A DNA stretch of 64,000 bases, from positions 186,001-250,000 of the forward strand of contig NZ_CP121647.1 of NCBI RefSeq assembly GCF_029714305.1. The letters run 5' to 3'. Shown here piece after piece: positions 47,259 to 56,381 of the stretch. Numbering within the stretch: position 1 is the stretch's first letter; the number at the start of each line of letters is the position of its first letter. Under the pieces are notes generated by a model. The model was not told where the DNA came from and did not search any database. It worked only from the letters and a program-made list of their open reading frames with translations. Position numbers and translations under genes: made by a program. The DNA comes from Bradyrhizobium sp. CB3481. Its GTDB lineage: Bacteria > Pseudomonadota > Alphaproteobacteria > Rhizobiales > Xanthobacteraceae.

Positions 47259-47459
47259 GTCGTCCCGGACAAGCGAGCAGAGCGAGCGCGATCCGGGACC
47301 CATACGCCGCGGCATCTCTTTTGGGCAATTTGGTAGATGGCTTTCGTAACAACGAAGGCCTGTGGTTATGGGTCCCTGCGTGCCGCCTCCGCTAAAGCTT
47401 CGGCGAGCCCAACGCCAAACCCCGGCGAAGCCTTGGCGAAGACGGGTCGCAGGGACGAC
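47259..47459. repeat. GTCGTCCC-type palindromic element, copy d, with a nested insertion (201 bp)
   Basis: The outer ends match the family (GTCGTCCCGG... and ...CAGGGACGAC), but the right hairpin arm CCTGCG|TCGCAGG is split by about 70 bp (about 47385-47448) with its own inverted segments (AAGCTTCGGCG and CCCGGCGAAGCC). It fills the convergent gap between the cyclic-nucleotide-binding gene and xth. Confidence 0.85.
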
Positions 47460-47465
47460 AAGAGC

Positions 47466-48281
47466 TTATACTTCCAGCGTCACCGTCACCGGGACGTGGT
47501 CGGACGGGCGCTCCCAGCCGCGCGCATCACGGCTGATCCTGAAATCGGTGACGCCGTCCTTCAGCGCGCGCGAGACCCAGATGTGGTCGAGCCGCCGGCC
47601 ACGGTCGCCCACGGTCCAGTCGGCAGCGCGGTAGCTCCACCACGTATAGACCTTTTCCGACAGCGGGATCCGCTCGCGCGCGACGTCGAACCATTCGCCG
47701 TGGGTCTGCGCGGCCAACAGCTTCTCGCATTCGATCGGCGTGTGCGAAACCACCTTCAACAGCTGCTTGTGCGACCACACGTCGTTCTCATGCGGTGCGA
47801 CGTTGAGGTCGCCGACCAGGATATGCCGGTCGTCGCCGCGCGGATGTAGCGGCTCGCACGTCTTCATCTCGTCGAGAAATTTCAGCTTGTGATCGAATTT
47901 CGGATTGAGCGCGGGATCGGGAATGTCGCCGCCGGCCGGCACATAGAAATTGTGCAGCACCAGCGGCTTCGCCAGTTGCGCCTTCTCGCCGAACGCCACC
48001 GAGATGTGGCGTGAATCGATCTTGTCGCAGAAGGTCCTGATGTCGGTGGTGTCGAACGGCAGCTTTGAGACGATGGCAACGCCGTGATAGCCCTTCTGTC
48101 CGTTCAGCGCGATATGCTCATAGCCGAGACGTTTGAAGCGCTTGAGCGGAAAGGCATCGTCGATGCATTTGGTCTCTTGCAGGCACAGCACGTCCGGCCG
48201 CGCCGACTTGAGGAATTTGGCGACGATGTCGATGCGCAGGCGTACCGAATTGATGTTCCAGGTTGTCAGGGAAAAACGCAT
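47466..48281 (-). CDS. xth: Exodeoxyribonuclease III family AP endonuclease
   Basis: The 271-residue protein has the endonuclease/exonuclease/phosphatase fold with WNINSVRLR, LCLQETKCID (metal Glu), GDLNVAP and the C-terminal PSDHVPVTV (catalytic Asp-His). It cleaves abasic sites and trims 3' ends in base-excision repair. It is the last gene of the leftward aminotransferase-ftsK-lolA-xth run, 106 bp after lolA. Confidence 0.96.
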   Translation of the reverse strand: MRFSLTTWNINSVRLRIDIVAKFLKSARPDVLCLQETKCIDDAFPLKRFKRLGYEHIALNGQKGYHGVAIVSKLPFDTTDIRTFCDKIDSRHISVAFGEKAQLAKPLVLHNFYVPAGGDIPDPALNPKFDHKLKFLDEMKTCEPLHPRGDDRHILVGDLNVAPHENDVWSHKQLLKVVSHTPIECEKLLAAQTHGEWFDVARERIPLSEKVYTWWSYRAADWTVGDRGRRLDHIWVSRALKDGVTDFRISRDARGWERPSDHVPVTVTLEV

Positions 48282-48387
48282 GGGAACCGTGTCTTATCAC
48301 GGTTCGTAGCGGCGTCGCGCTGGTTGTCCACAGGCGGAAGCTGGTGGGCACGCCGCGCCTTGCCCGCCGGGCACTGGAACGAAGCCC

Positions 48388-49194
48388 TCAGTTCGCCGGC
48401 GTGAAATAGTTGGTGAAGTCGATCTTGAACAGGCCGGGGTCGACCTTCTTGGTCGAGTCGAGATTATAGACCGCGACCGTGGTGTCGTAGCCTTGCGGAT
48501 CGGTCACGGTCCATTGCTTGAGCTGGCCATCCTTGACGCCGACCATCAGCATCAGCCGGCTGGTGCCGATCAGGGCCTGCTTCTCCTCGATCGTGACGCT
48601 GATATAGACGTCGTCGGCGGTGACGCTGACGACATTGGTGTCCTTGAGCAGATCGATTCTATCCGACAACAGGAAACGCAGCGGCGTTTGCGACAGCGGA
48701 TAGATGTCCTGGGTGGCGAGCTTGCGATCGCGCACGGCCAGCGACGAGCCGTCCGCAACGATCGCGATCGGGCTCGGATCGTCGTACTCGAAACGCACCT
48801 TCCCCGGCTTTTGGATGTAGAAATCGCCCTTGGTCTTGCTGCCGTCGGGACCGACCTGGACGAAATTTCCGACCAGCGTCTGCAGCGAGGACAGATAGGA
48901 GCTCACCCGGGCCGCCTGCGCCTTCTGATTGGCATCGAAGGTCGCAAACACATTGGCCGGGACGTTGCGGTTCGGATTCGGAATCACCGGGTTCGGCGGC
49001 GTCTGGGTTGCGCCGGTGGTCATCGGAACCCTGTCCTGCGCGCTCATCTGTACGCCGCCATCACGCGCCTTCGGCGCGGGCTTCGGAACCGGAACGTTCT
49101 GCGACAGCGCCGGCGTCGCGAAGCCTGCGATGGAAGTGGCGAGCAAAAGGGCCAGTCCGGAGCGCAGCCCGCGATGGGTGGGTTGTTGTGTCAT
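48388..49194 (-). CDS. lolA: LolA-family outer-membrane lipoprotein carrier protein
   Basis: The 268-residue protein begins with a Sec signal (GLALLLATSIAGFATPALSQ), then a proline-rich linker of about 60 residues, then the LolA domain with SYLSSLQTLVGNFVQVGPDGSKTKGDFYIQKPGKVRFEY. It carries lipoproteins across the periplasm after LolCDE release. The long linker is not found in E. coli LolA. Placement directly after ftsK is the usual one in Gram-negative bacteria and supports the call. Confidence 0.92.
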   Translation of the reverse strand: MTQQPTHRGLRSGLALLLATSIAGFATPALSQNVPVPKPAPKARDGGVQMSAQDRVPMTTGATQTPPNPVIPNPNRNVPANVFATFDANQKAQAARVSSYLSSLQTLVGNFVQVGPDGSKTKGDFYIQKPGKVRFEYDDPSPIAIVADGSSLAVRDRKLATQDIYPLSQTPLRFLLSDRIDLLKDTNVVSVTADDVYISVTIEEKQALIGTSRLMLMVGVKDGQLKQWTVTDPQGYDTTVAVYNLDSTKKVDPGLFKIDFTNYFTPAN

Positions 49195-49319
49195 CAGATA
49201 TTTCGGATCTCTATGCGATGAGGCATCCCGCTGCCCGCCAGTTTATCGCGCTTTCGGGCGAAGGAGGTATCGTTTTTCCGTGAAAATTGTTGCGCCGAAT
49301 CCACGTTCAGCGCCGGAAT

Positions 49320-51764
49320 CTAGAAGCCACCCTCCTCTTCTGGCACCAGAATCTCGCGCTTGCCGGCGTGATTCGCCTGGCCAACGATGCCTTCGAGTTC
49401 CATCCGCTCCATCAGGGATGCGGCGCGGTTGTAGCCGATCTGCAGTCGGCGCTGAATATAGGAGGTCGATGCCTTGCGGTCGCGTTTGACGATCGCCACC
49501 GCCTGCGCGAACAGGTCGCCGCCGCCATCGCCGCCCATGCCGGTGGAATCGAACACCGCGCCGTCTTCCTCGCTCGGCTCTTCCGCCGTGACCGCTTCCA
49601 GATATTCCGGCGCGCCCTGCGTCTTGAGATGGCGCACCACCTTCTCGACTTCTTCGTCGGAGGCAAACGGGCCGTGCACGCGGCTGATGCGGCCGCCGCC
49701 GGCCATATAGAGCATGTCGCCCTGGCCGAGCAGCTGCTCGGCGCCCATCTCGCCGAGAATGGTGCGGCTGTCGATTTTCGATGTGACCTGGAAGGCGATG
49801 CGGGTCGGGAAGTTCGCCTTGATGGTGCCGGTGATGACGTCGACCGACGGACGCTGCGTCGCCAGGATGACGTGGAGGCCCGCGGCGCGCGCCATCTGCG
49901 CTAGGCGCTGCACCGCGCCTTCGATGTCCTTGCCCGCGACCATCATCAGGTCGGCCATTTCGTCGACGATGATGACGATGTAGGGCAGCGGCTCGAGGTC
50001 GAGCTTTTCTTCCTCGTAGATTGCCTTGCCGGTTTCCTTGTCGAAGCCGGTATGCACCGTGCGCGTCAACTCCTCGCCCTTGCCCTTGGCTTCGACGAGG
50101 CGCTGGTTATAGCCGTCGATGTTGCGGACGCCGAGCTTGGCCATTTTCTTGTAGCGCTCTTCCATCTCGCGCACGGCCCATTTCAGCGCGACCACCGCCT
50201 TCTTCGGATCGGTCACGACGGGCGTCAGCAGGTGCGGAATGCCGTCATAGACGGAGAGTTCGAGCATCTTGGGATCGACCATGATCAGGCGGCACTGATC
50301 CGGCCGCAGCCGGTAGACCAGGCTGAGGATCATGGTGTTGATGGCGACCGATTTGCCGGAGCCGGTGGTGCCGGCGATCAGCATGTGCGGCGTACGCGCC
50401 AGATCGATGATGATGGATTCGCCGCCGATGTTCTTGCCAAGGCAGAGCGGAAGTTTTGCGTGCGAATCATCCTTCACCGAAAGCAATTCGCGCAAATAGA
50501 CCTTTTCGCGATGCGCGTTCGGCAGCTCGATGCCGATGGCGTTGCGGCCGGCCACCACGGCGACGCGGGCCGACAGCGCGCTCATCGAGCGGGCGATGTC
50601 GTCGGCGAGGCCGATGACGCGCGAGGATTTGATGCCCGGCGCCGGCTCGAGTTCGTAGAGCGTGACGACCGGTCCCGGGTTGGCCTTGACGATCTCGCCG
50701 CGGACGCCGAAGTCGCCGAGCACGCCTTCCAGCGCACGCGAATTGGCCTCCAGTTCGGCCTTGCTGAGCGGCTGCCGGTCGGAGGCCTTGGGCGCGGTGA
50801 GCATGGAAACCGACGGCAGTTCGAACTTATCGGATTTGCGGGAAGCGGGACGCGGCGCGGGCTTCTTGCGTGCGCGGGGGGCTTCCTCTTCCTCCTCCTC
50901 GTCCTCCTCTTCTTCTTCCTCCTCGTCCTCGAGTTCCTCGTCCTGCGGCGCCTGTTTTGGCGCAGCGCGGCCGCGCAGGCTCGGTTCCTGGCGCTCGAAG
51001 GAGGAGGTGCGAGACGGCGAGGAGCTCGACACCAGCGAGCGGTAGGCCGCAGTCATCAGCCAGCCGATCCGCGCCTTGGCGCTCATCAGCGCGTGGTACA
51101 CCCAGCCGAGCGATACCGAGCTGCGGTCTTCTTCCTCGACGAAGGGCGTGTCATCGTCCTCGATCGGTGTCAGCTCTTCTTCCTTCGCCCGCGAGCCCCA
51201 GCCGCAGGCAAACAGGAAGGCCGCACCCATCGCGACGAACAGGATGATGCCGAGCACTAGGCGATAGGTGAATCCGGCCGGACCGAACACCACGGCGGGC
51301 GCGCGCACCAGCGCGTCGCCGACGACGCCGCCAAGGCCGGTCGGCAGCGCCCATGCGCCGCCATGCGGCCAGCAGCTTGCAAACCCGGCCGCAATCACCG
51401 TGCAGAGAATCCAGCAGCCAAGGCGCAGCGCCTCGCGGTCGAAGTTGCGATGGGTCAGCATCCGCCAGCCCCACACGGCGACCGGGAGGATCAGCATGAT
51501 CGCGCCGAGGCCAAGGATCTGCATCAACAGATCGGCGCCGATCGCGCCGGGGTAGCCGAGCACGTTGCGAATGGGGCGCGAGGTGGCGTGGCTCAGGCTG
51601 GGGTCTTGCACGGACCACGTCATCAGCGCTGCCGCAGCAGCGCCGGACAGTGCGATCAGGCCGAGGCCCATCAGTTCGCGCAGGCGCCGCGCCAGGGCCT
51701 CGCGGATCGAGACCGGCAGATGGCCGACCAGGGGAATGACACGTTCGATCGCTGGCATGCTCAT
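49320..51764 (-). CDS. ftsK: FtsK, cell-division DNA translocase
   Basis: The 814-residue protein has four or five N-terminal membrane spans (about residues 30-200), an acidic linker with long Glu/Asp runs (about residues 275-295), the translocase domain with Walker A GTTGSGKS (465-472) and Walker [16 protein letters not shown], and the C-terminal winged-helix gamma domain ([20 protein letters not shown]) that reads KOPS sequences. It links chromosome dimer resolution with septation. The linker is shorter than in E. coli. It lies 12 bp downstream of the aminotransferase gene. Confidence 0.98.
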   Translation of the reverse strand: MSMPAIERVIPLVGHLPVSIREALARRLRELMGLGLIALSGAAAAALMTWSVQDPSLSHATSRPIRNVLGYPGAIGADLLMQILGLGAIMLILPVAVWGWRMLTHRNFDREALRLGCWILCTVIAAGFASCWPHGGAWALPTGLGGVVGDALVRAPAVVFGPAGFTYRLVLGIILFVAMGAAFLFACGWGSRAKEEELTPIEDDDTPFVEEEDRSSVSLGWVYHALMSAKARIGWLMTAAYRSLVSSSSPSRTSSFERQEPSLRGRAAPKQAPQDEELEDEEEEEEEDEEEEEEAPRARKKPAPRPASRKSDKFELPSVSMLTAPKASDRQPLSKAELEANSRALEGVLGDFGVRGEIVKANPGPVVTLYELEPAPGIKSSRVIGLADDIARSMSALSARVAVVAGRNAIGIELPNAHREKVYLRELLSVKDDSHAKLPLCLGKNIGGESIIIDLARTPHMLIAGTTGSGKSVAINTMILSLVYRLRPDQCRLIMVDPKMLELSVYDGIPHLLTPVVTDPKKAVVALKWAVREMEERYKKMAKLGVRNIDGYNQRLVEAKGKGEELTRTVHTGFDKETGKAIYEEEKLDLEPLPYIVIIVDEMADLMMVAGKDIEGAVQRLAQMARAAGLHVILATQRPSVDVITGTIKANFPTRIAFQVTSKIDSRTILGEMGAEQLLGQGDMLYMAGGGRISRVHGPFASDEEVEKVVRHLKTQGAPEYLEAVTAEEPSEEDGAVFDSTGMGGDGGGDLFAQAVAIVKRDRKASTSYIQRRLQIGYNRAASLMERMELEGIVGQANHAGKREILVPEEEGGF

Positions 51765-51776
51765 CGGGCCCTGCGA

Positions 51777-53000
51777 TTAATCCAGAATTTCGACCAGCCG
51801 GTGCAACGCCTCGGCTGTTGATTCACTGTCGGAAACCAGCGCCAGGCGGATATAGCCTGCGCCGGGATTGAAGCCGTCGGGCTGCAGCTGCGACAGATAG
51901 CTGCCCGGGATCACGCGGACGCCGGCGTCACGATAGAGTCTCACCGCCGCTGCCTCGTCGCCGCCGCGCTGGGATACGTCGAGCCAGACGCAGAAGCCGC
52001 CGGCGGGCCGCTTATAGCCGTAGCGGCTGCCGAGAATCTGGTCGGCGAGATCGAACTTGATGCGATACAGCCTGCGGTTTTCCTCGACATGGGCCTCATC
52101 GCTATAGGCGGCGACCGCGACATGCTGCAGTGGCACCGGCACCTGGGGGGCGGCGACATTGCGCAATTCGTGAAAGGCGGCAAGAAATTTTTTATCACCC
52201 GCGGCAAAGCCGACGCGCATGCCCGGCAGGTTCGAGCGCTTCGAGAGCGACTGGAACGCGACGACATTGGTGAAGTCGGGTCCCGCGCATTCCAGCGCGC
52301 TGCCCGGCGCCTCCCTTGTGTAGATTTCCGAATAGCACTCGTCGCTCAGGATCATGAAGCCGTAGGCGTCGGCGAGTTTCTTCAGCCGCGTGAAGTAGGC
52401 GCCCGAGGCAACAGAGCCTTGCGGATTGGCGGGCGAGGCGATGAAGATCGCGACGGTCCGGGCCAGCGTTGCTTCATCGAGCGAATCAAGGTCCGGCAAG
52501 AACCCGTTGGCCAGCGTGGTCGGCAGATAGACCAGCTCGCAACCCGCCGCGCGCGCGCCGGCGCCATAGGCCGGATAAAACGGATTGGGCATCAGGATCG
52601 CGGGCCTGCCGTTGCGCGGGCCGACATAGCGGGCGGCGGTGATCGCGGCGAAGAATAGGCCCTCACGGCTGCCGTTCAGCACCAAAACTTCGCTCTCGGG
52701 ATCGATCGGCCGCGGCAGATCGAATCGGCTCGACAGCCATTTGGCGGCGGCGTGCCGAAACGGCTCGATGCCCTTGGCGAGGGGATAGCGGCCGAACTCG
52801 GCGATGTGTTTGGCCAGGACCGGCCCGACGAAGTCCGGCACCGGGTGCTGCGGCTCGCCCAATGACAACGTAATCAATGGCTTGGCCGGCTGGTACGGCG
52901 CCAATAGCTCGCTCGTCCGGAGAAAAGGAGAGCGCTCGGCCTGACCGGCAGGCACGCTGCCGGCGCCCTGCGCCACGCCGGAAGGGACGGTCATTGCCAT
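51777..53000 (-). CDS. Class I/II PLP aminotransferase, DapC-like
   Basis: The 407-residue protein is a fold-type I aminotransferase with NGSREGLFFAAI, the MPNPFYPAYGAG loop, ILSDECYSEIY and the PLP lysine in SLSKRSNLPGMRVGF, ending with an Arg-containing GYIRLALV. Proteins of this sequence type are annotated as succinyldiaminopimelate transaminase (DapC) in rhizobia, which would serve lysine and peptidoglycan synthesis; this is inference. It leads the run to ftsK and has a CtrA-type box 86 bp upstream of its start. Confidence 0.88.
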   Translation of the reverse strand: MAMTVPSGVAQGAGSVPAGQAERSPFLRTSELLAPYQPAKPLITLSLGEPQHPVPDFVGPVLAKHIAEFGRYPLAKGIEPFRHAAAKWLSSRFDLPRPIDPESEVLVLNGSREGLFFAAITAARYVGPRNGRPAILMPNPFYPAYGAGARAAGCELVYLPTTLANGFLPDLDSLDEATLARTVAIFIASPANPQGSVASGAYFTRLKKLADAYGFMILSDECYSEIYTREAPGSALECAGPDFTNVVAFQSLSKRSNLPGMRVGFAAGDKKFLAAFHELRNVAAPQVPVPLQHVAVAAYSDEAHVEENRRLYRIKFDLADQILGSRYGYKRPAGGFCVWLDVSQRGGDEAAAVRLYRDAGVRVIPGSYLSQLQPDGFNPGAGYIRLALVSDSESTAEALHRLVEILD

Positions 53001-53085
53001 GTGTGAAACGCCAGCACTTTCAAAACGGGGTCGAGGGCTTACCCCAGGACCGCGGACCCATCAAATCACCATAGATACGGCGAGG

Positions 53086-53104
53086 TTAAGACGCGATTAA
53101 CCAT
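53086..53104. promoter_or_regulatory. Exact CtrA-type box TTAA-N7-TTAACCAT
   Basis: TTAA, seven bases, TTAA and then CCAT match both the full CtrA box and the extended half-site of Caulobacter-type regulators. It lies between the leftward aminotransferase-ftsK run (start 53000) and the rightward toxin-antitoxin pair (start 53170), so either could be the target; the cell-division run is more likely. Confidence 0.6.
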
Positions 53105-53129
53105 CGGCCTCTGCTGGACAATCTACGGA

Positions 53130-53159
53130 GTATTACCATATTATCGGCAGGTATTACCA
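53130..53159. promoter_or_regulatory. Direct repeat, candidate antitoxin operator
   Basis: GTATTACCA occurs twice, at 53130-53138 and 53151-53159, with starts 21 bp apart, that is two helical turns. The second copy ends 10 bp before the antitoxin ATG. AbrB-type antitoxins usually repress their own promoters, so this is the natural operator candidate. Confidence 0.5.
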
Positions 53160-53169
53160 GAGGTGAGCC

Positions 53170-53406
53170 ATGACGACGACAGTCACGCGCAAGGGGCAAG
53201 TGACAATCCCAAAGCCGCTCCGCGACTACTTGGGAATCCGACCCGGCAGTCAGGTGGATTTTCGCCGTACCGACGACGGCGGCGTCGTCATCGAGAAAGC
53301 TGATGGACCTCGGCCACCAAGCAGGTTTGCCAAAGCGCGCGGGTCGGCCGGGCCGGGTATGACGACCGACGAACTGATGGCTCTCCTCCGCGGCGAACCG
53401 GAATGA
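53170..53406 (+). CDS. AbrB/MazE/SpoVT-domain antitoxin
   Basis: The 78-residue protein has the swapped-hairpin DNA-binding domain at its N-terminus (TVTRKGQVTIPKPLRDYLGIRPGSQVDF), followed by a flexible Pro/Gly-rich tail ending in MTTDELMALLRGEPE, which would wrap around the toxin. GAGGTGA lies before ATG 53170. It overlaps the PIN toxin by 4 bp (ATGA), the standard arrangement for a VapBC module. Confidence 0.92.
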   Translation: MTTTVTRKGQVTIPKPLRDYLGIRPGSQVDFRRTDDGGVVIEKADGPRPPSRFAKARGSAGPGMTTDELMALLRGEPE

Positions 53407-53816
53407 CGTTGGTCGATTCGAACGTTCTCCTGGACGTTGTCACTGACGGCGAAGCGTGGGCGGACTGGTCGCAGGGACAGCTCGAGCAGGCGGCTTCGGT
53501 TGGGCCGCTTGTCATCAATGACGTCATCTACGCCGAGATCTCGACACGCTACGCTGCTGTCGAAGATGTGGATGCGATGCTCCGCAATCTCGACATCGAG
53601 GTCGTAGCAATCCCGCGCCCGGCGCTTTTTCTGGCGGGCAAGGCTTACCTGAGGTACCGCAGCGCCGGCGGCCAGCGCACCGGCGTTCTGGCCGACTTTT
53701 TCATCGGCGCTCACGCGGCGGTCGAGCGGCGGCCGCTTCTCACCAGGGATGCGCGGCGCTACCGCACATATTTCCCGACGATTGAGCTGATCACGCCGTC
53801 GGAAAGCGGAGGATAG
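53403..53816 (+). CDS. PIN-domain toxin, VapC-like ribonuclease
   Basis: The 137-residue PIN protein has the acidic residues for metal-dependent RNA cleavage: Asp5 in LVDSNVLLD, Glu in INDVIYAEIS, Asp in VLADFFIGAHA and Asp in LLTRDARRYRTYF. VapC toxins cut tRNA or rRNA; the target here is unknown. Translation is coupled to the antitoxin. All catalytic positions are intact, so the module looks functional. Its stop is 13 bp from the opposite GFA gene. Confidence 0.92.
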   Translation: MTLVDSNVLLDVVTDGEAWADWSQGQLEQAASVGPLVINDVIYAEISTRYAAVEDVDAMLRNLDIEVVAIPRPALFLAGKAYLRYRSAGGQRTGVLADFFIGAHAAVERRPLLTRDARRYRTYFPTIELITPSESGG

Positions 53817-53829
53817 CGTCCCGCGAAGG

Positions 53830-54234
53830 CTACCGCCCCGGCAGCCGCTCGAACGCGGGCATGCCCTCCGGCACGTGGTGGAAGGCCTGCCTGTCGATCG
53901 TGTAGATCGCCATCTGCGGGTTGAAGAGGCTGGGATCATCGAAGGTTCCGACCTTCAGCACCACGGCGGGCAAGCCCGGCACCTTGGTCACCAGATGGGT
54001 TCCGCATTCCGGGCAGAACTCGCGCGTCACGGCGCGCTCGAGGTCGCTGCGGGTGAACTGCTTGGGCTGGCTTGCGGTGTATTTGAAGCCGTCGACCGGC
54101 ATCGCCACGAACATGTTCGGCGCGCCGCCGGAAATATACTGGCATTCGCGGCAGTGGCACTGCGCCGCCATCATCGGGTCGCCCTCGGCCACATAGCGCA
54201 CCTTGCCGCAATAGCATCCGCCTTCGACTTTCAT
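53830..54234 (-). CDS. GFA/CENP-V-family zinc-binding protein
   Basis: The 134-residue protein has the zinc ligands of the Gfa fold: CYCGKVRY at residue 7, CHCRECQYISG and EFCPECGTHLVTK. The family is named after glutathione-dependent formaldehyde-activating enzyme, but most members have no proven reaction. I chose ATG 54234, preceded by GGGAGGA; the frame to 54414 runs through non-coding sequence and a terminator. It is a single gene. Confidence 0.9.
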   Translation of the reverse strand: MKVEGGCYCGKVRYVAEGDPMMAAQCHCRECQYISGGAPNMFVAMPVDGFKYTASQPKQFTRSDLERAVTREFCPECGTHLVTKVPGLPAVVLKVGTFDDPSLFNPQMAIYTIDRQAFHHVPEGMPAFERLPGR

Positions 54235-54312
54235 GACGTCCTCCCGGTTTTTGTTGCCGTCATTTCGACGGCTCTCGCCCGGTTTGGCAAATGCAATTTC
54301 GGCAAATGAGAC

Positions 54313-54349
54313 AGAGAAAGAAAGGGGCTCCAACTTGCGCTGGAGCCCC
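54313..54349 (-). terminator. Intrinsic terminator after the first amtB
   Basis: A perfect 9-bp stem (GGGGCTCCA and TGGAGCCCC) with an 8-base loop is followed, on the minus strand, by a T/C-rich tail TTTCTTTCTC. It lies 105 bp beyond the amtB stop codon and should end the glnK-amtB transcript. Confidence 0.75.
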
Positions 54350-54453
54350 TCAACGGTCAGGGCATTGCCGGGTATGTGCCCGAACCGGAGTTGTGGATGC
54401 GGGCCTCGAGACAACGACTACGCTGTCCCTGGGGGTCCGCATCCCGGGAGAAC

Positions 54454-55902
54454 TTACATGTTGTAGGCGCGCTCGGTGTGCTCGGTGACGTCGAGGCCTT
54501 CACGCTCGGTCTCGACGTTGACGCGCAGGCCGACGATCACGTCGACCACCTTGAAGATGATCGCCGAACCGATGCCCGACCACACCAGCGTGGTTCCGAC
54601 GCCGGTAGCTTGCGCGATCATCTGCGCGACGAAGTCGTAATCGGCGACCTTCGGCGGGATGGCGGTGTAGTCGATGATGCCTGCGCCGCCGAGCGCCGGA
54701 TTCACCAGGATGCCGGTGCCGAGCGCGCCGACGATGCCGCCGACGCAGTGCACGCCGAACACGTCGAGCGAGTCGTCGTAGCCGAGTGCATTCTTCACCA
54801 CGGTGCAGAAGAACAGGCAGACGACACCGACGACGAGGCCGAGGACGATCGCACCCATCGGACCGGCATAGCCAGCCGCGGGAGTGACAGCGACGAGGCC
54901 GGCCACCGCGCCCGAGAGCGCGCCGAGCACCGAGGGGTGGCCCTTGACGATCCATTCCGCGAACATCCAGGCCATCGCCGCCGCTGCAGTCGCAACGAAG
55001 GAGTTGGTCATGGCGAGCGCGGCGCCGCCGGATGCTTCGAGGTTCGAACCGGCGTTGAAGCCGAACCAGCCGACCCAGAGCAGCGAAGCGCCGATCATGG
55101 TCATGGTCAGGGAGTGCGGGGCCATGAGCTCCTTGCCGTAGCCGACGCGCTTGCCGATCAAGAGTGCACCGACCAGGCCGGCGATGCCGGCGTTGATGTG
55201 CACCACGGTGCCGCCGGCGAAGTCGATTGCACCCTTCTTGAAGATCCAGCCGGCGTCGGCGTTGAGCTCGTCGAGCTTGGCCTGCGCCGCGGTCTTGGCG
55301 GCACCGTCAGCAGCCGCGGCGAGCGCCTTGGCGGCATCCTGGATCAGGTCCGGACCCTGCCAGTACCAGACCATGTGCGCGATCGGGAAGTAGATCAGCG
55401 TCACCCAGAGCGGGATGAACAGCGCGATCGCCGCGAACTTCATGCGCTCGGCAAAGGCGCCGACGATGAGGGCGGGGGTGATCGCCGCAAACGTCATCTG
55501 GAAGCAGACATAGACCAGCTCGGAGATGTTGGCGTCGACGCTGAAGGTCGCCGCCTTCGAATCCGTGGTCACGCCCATCAGGAAGGCCTTGGAGAAGCCG
55601 CCGATGAAGTCGGAACCGCCGGTGAAGGCGAGGCTGTAGCCGTAGAGGGCCCAGAGAACGACGACGATGCAGACGGTGTAGAAAACCTGCATCAGGACCG
55701 ACAGCATGTTCTTGGAACGGACGAGGCCGCCGTAGAACAGCGCCAGGCCCGGGATGGTCATCAACAGCACCAGCACTGTCGACGTCAGCATCCAGGCGTT
55801 GTCGCCCTTGTTGACGGTCGGCTCGGCATAGGCAGCGGTCGCGGCAAACATGCCGACGGCGAGCGCTGCCAATCCCGCGCTATAGGGACGTTTAAACGTC
55901 AT
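54454..55902 (-). CDS. amtB: Ammonium transporter AmtB (module 1)
   Basis: The protein of 482 residues has an N-terminal signal-like segment (GLAALAVGMFAATAAYA), then eleven membrane spans of the Amt family. Motifs include DNAWMLTSTVLVLLMTIPGLALFYGGLV, DFAGGTVVHINAGIAGLVGALLIGKR (first pore His) and DDSLDVFGVHCVGGIVGALGTGI (second pore His). A loop insert of about 30 Ala-rich residues lies between spans near residue 190. It moves ammonium or ammonia and is gated by GlnK. AGGAGT precedes ATG 55902. glnK lies 37 bp upstream. Confidence 0.97.
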   Translation of the reverse strand: MTFKRPYSAGLAALAVGMFAATAAYAEPTVNKGDNAWMLTSTVLVLLMTIPGLALFYGGLVRSKNMLSVLMQVFYTVCIVVVLWALYGYSLAFTGGSDFIGGFSKAFLMGVTTDSKAATFSVDANISELVYVCFQMTFAAITPALIVGAFAERMKFAAIALFIPLWVTLIYFPIAHMVWYWQGPDLIQDAAKALAAAADGAAKTAAQAKLDELNADAGWIFKKGAIDFAGGTVVHINAGIAGLVGALLIGKRVGYGKELMAPHSLTMTMIGASLLWVGWFGFNAGSNLEASGGAALAMTNSFVATAAAAMAWMFAEWIVKGHPSVLGALSGAVAGLVAVTPAAGYAGPMGAIVLGLVVGVVCLFFCTVVKNALGYDDSLDVFGVHCVGGIVGALGTGILVNPALGGAGIIDYTAIPPKVADYDFVAQMIAQATGVGTTLVWSGIGSAIIFKVVDVIVGLRVNVETEREGLDVTEHTERAYNM

Positions 55903-55939
55903 TGATTTTACTCCTGAGTGGTAAGGTTTGTGCGCGAAA

Positions 55940-56278
55940 TCAGAGGGCCGCGGCATCCGCCTCGCCGGTGCGGATGCGAACCGCGTGGTCGAGGTTGATG
56001 ACGAAGATCTTGCCGTCGCCGATCTGTCCGGTCTTGGCGGCTGAGGTGATGGCGTCGATGGTCTTGTCGACCTGATCGGAGGCAACAGCGACCTCGATCT
56101 TGATCTTGGGCAGGAAGCTCACGGCGTACTCGGCGCCGCGATAGATCTCGGTGTGGCCCTTCTGCCGGCCGTAGCCCTTGACTTCCGTCACCGTGAGGCC
56201 GTGAACGCCAATGGCAGTCAGGGCATCACGGACTTCTTCCAGTTTGAATGGCTTGATAATCGCCATAACAATTTTCAT
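55940..56278 (-). CDS. glnK: PII signalling protein GlnK (module 1)
   Basis: The 112-residue PII protein begins [20 protein letters not shown] and has the T-loop [17 protein letters not shown] with the uridylylation site Tyr51. The C-terminal GDGKIFVINLDHAVRIRTGE is the PII signature. It senses 2-oxoglutarate and ATP/ADP and blocks AmtB when nitrogen is sufficient. A sigma54-like promoter lies about 105 bp upstream. It is about 80% similar by eye to the second copy at 58551. Confidence 0.97.
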   Translation of the reverse strand: MKIVMAIIKPFKLEEVRDALTAIGVHGLTVTEVKGYGRQKGHTEIYRGAEYAVSFLPKIKIEVAVASDQVDKTIDAITSAAKTGQIGDGKIFVINLDHAVRIRTGEADAAAL

Positions 56279-56381
56279 GGGTCTTGGTCCCCGCTTGGGC
56301 CCGGCTTCGAGGACCGGGCGTTCTCGACTGAGATCACCACGCGGAGATGTTCACTACGCGGGCACAGCCGGGACCCATAGA

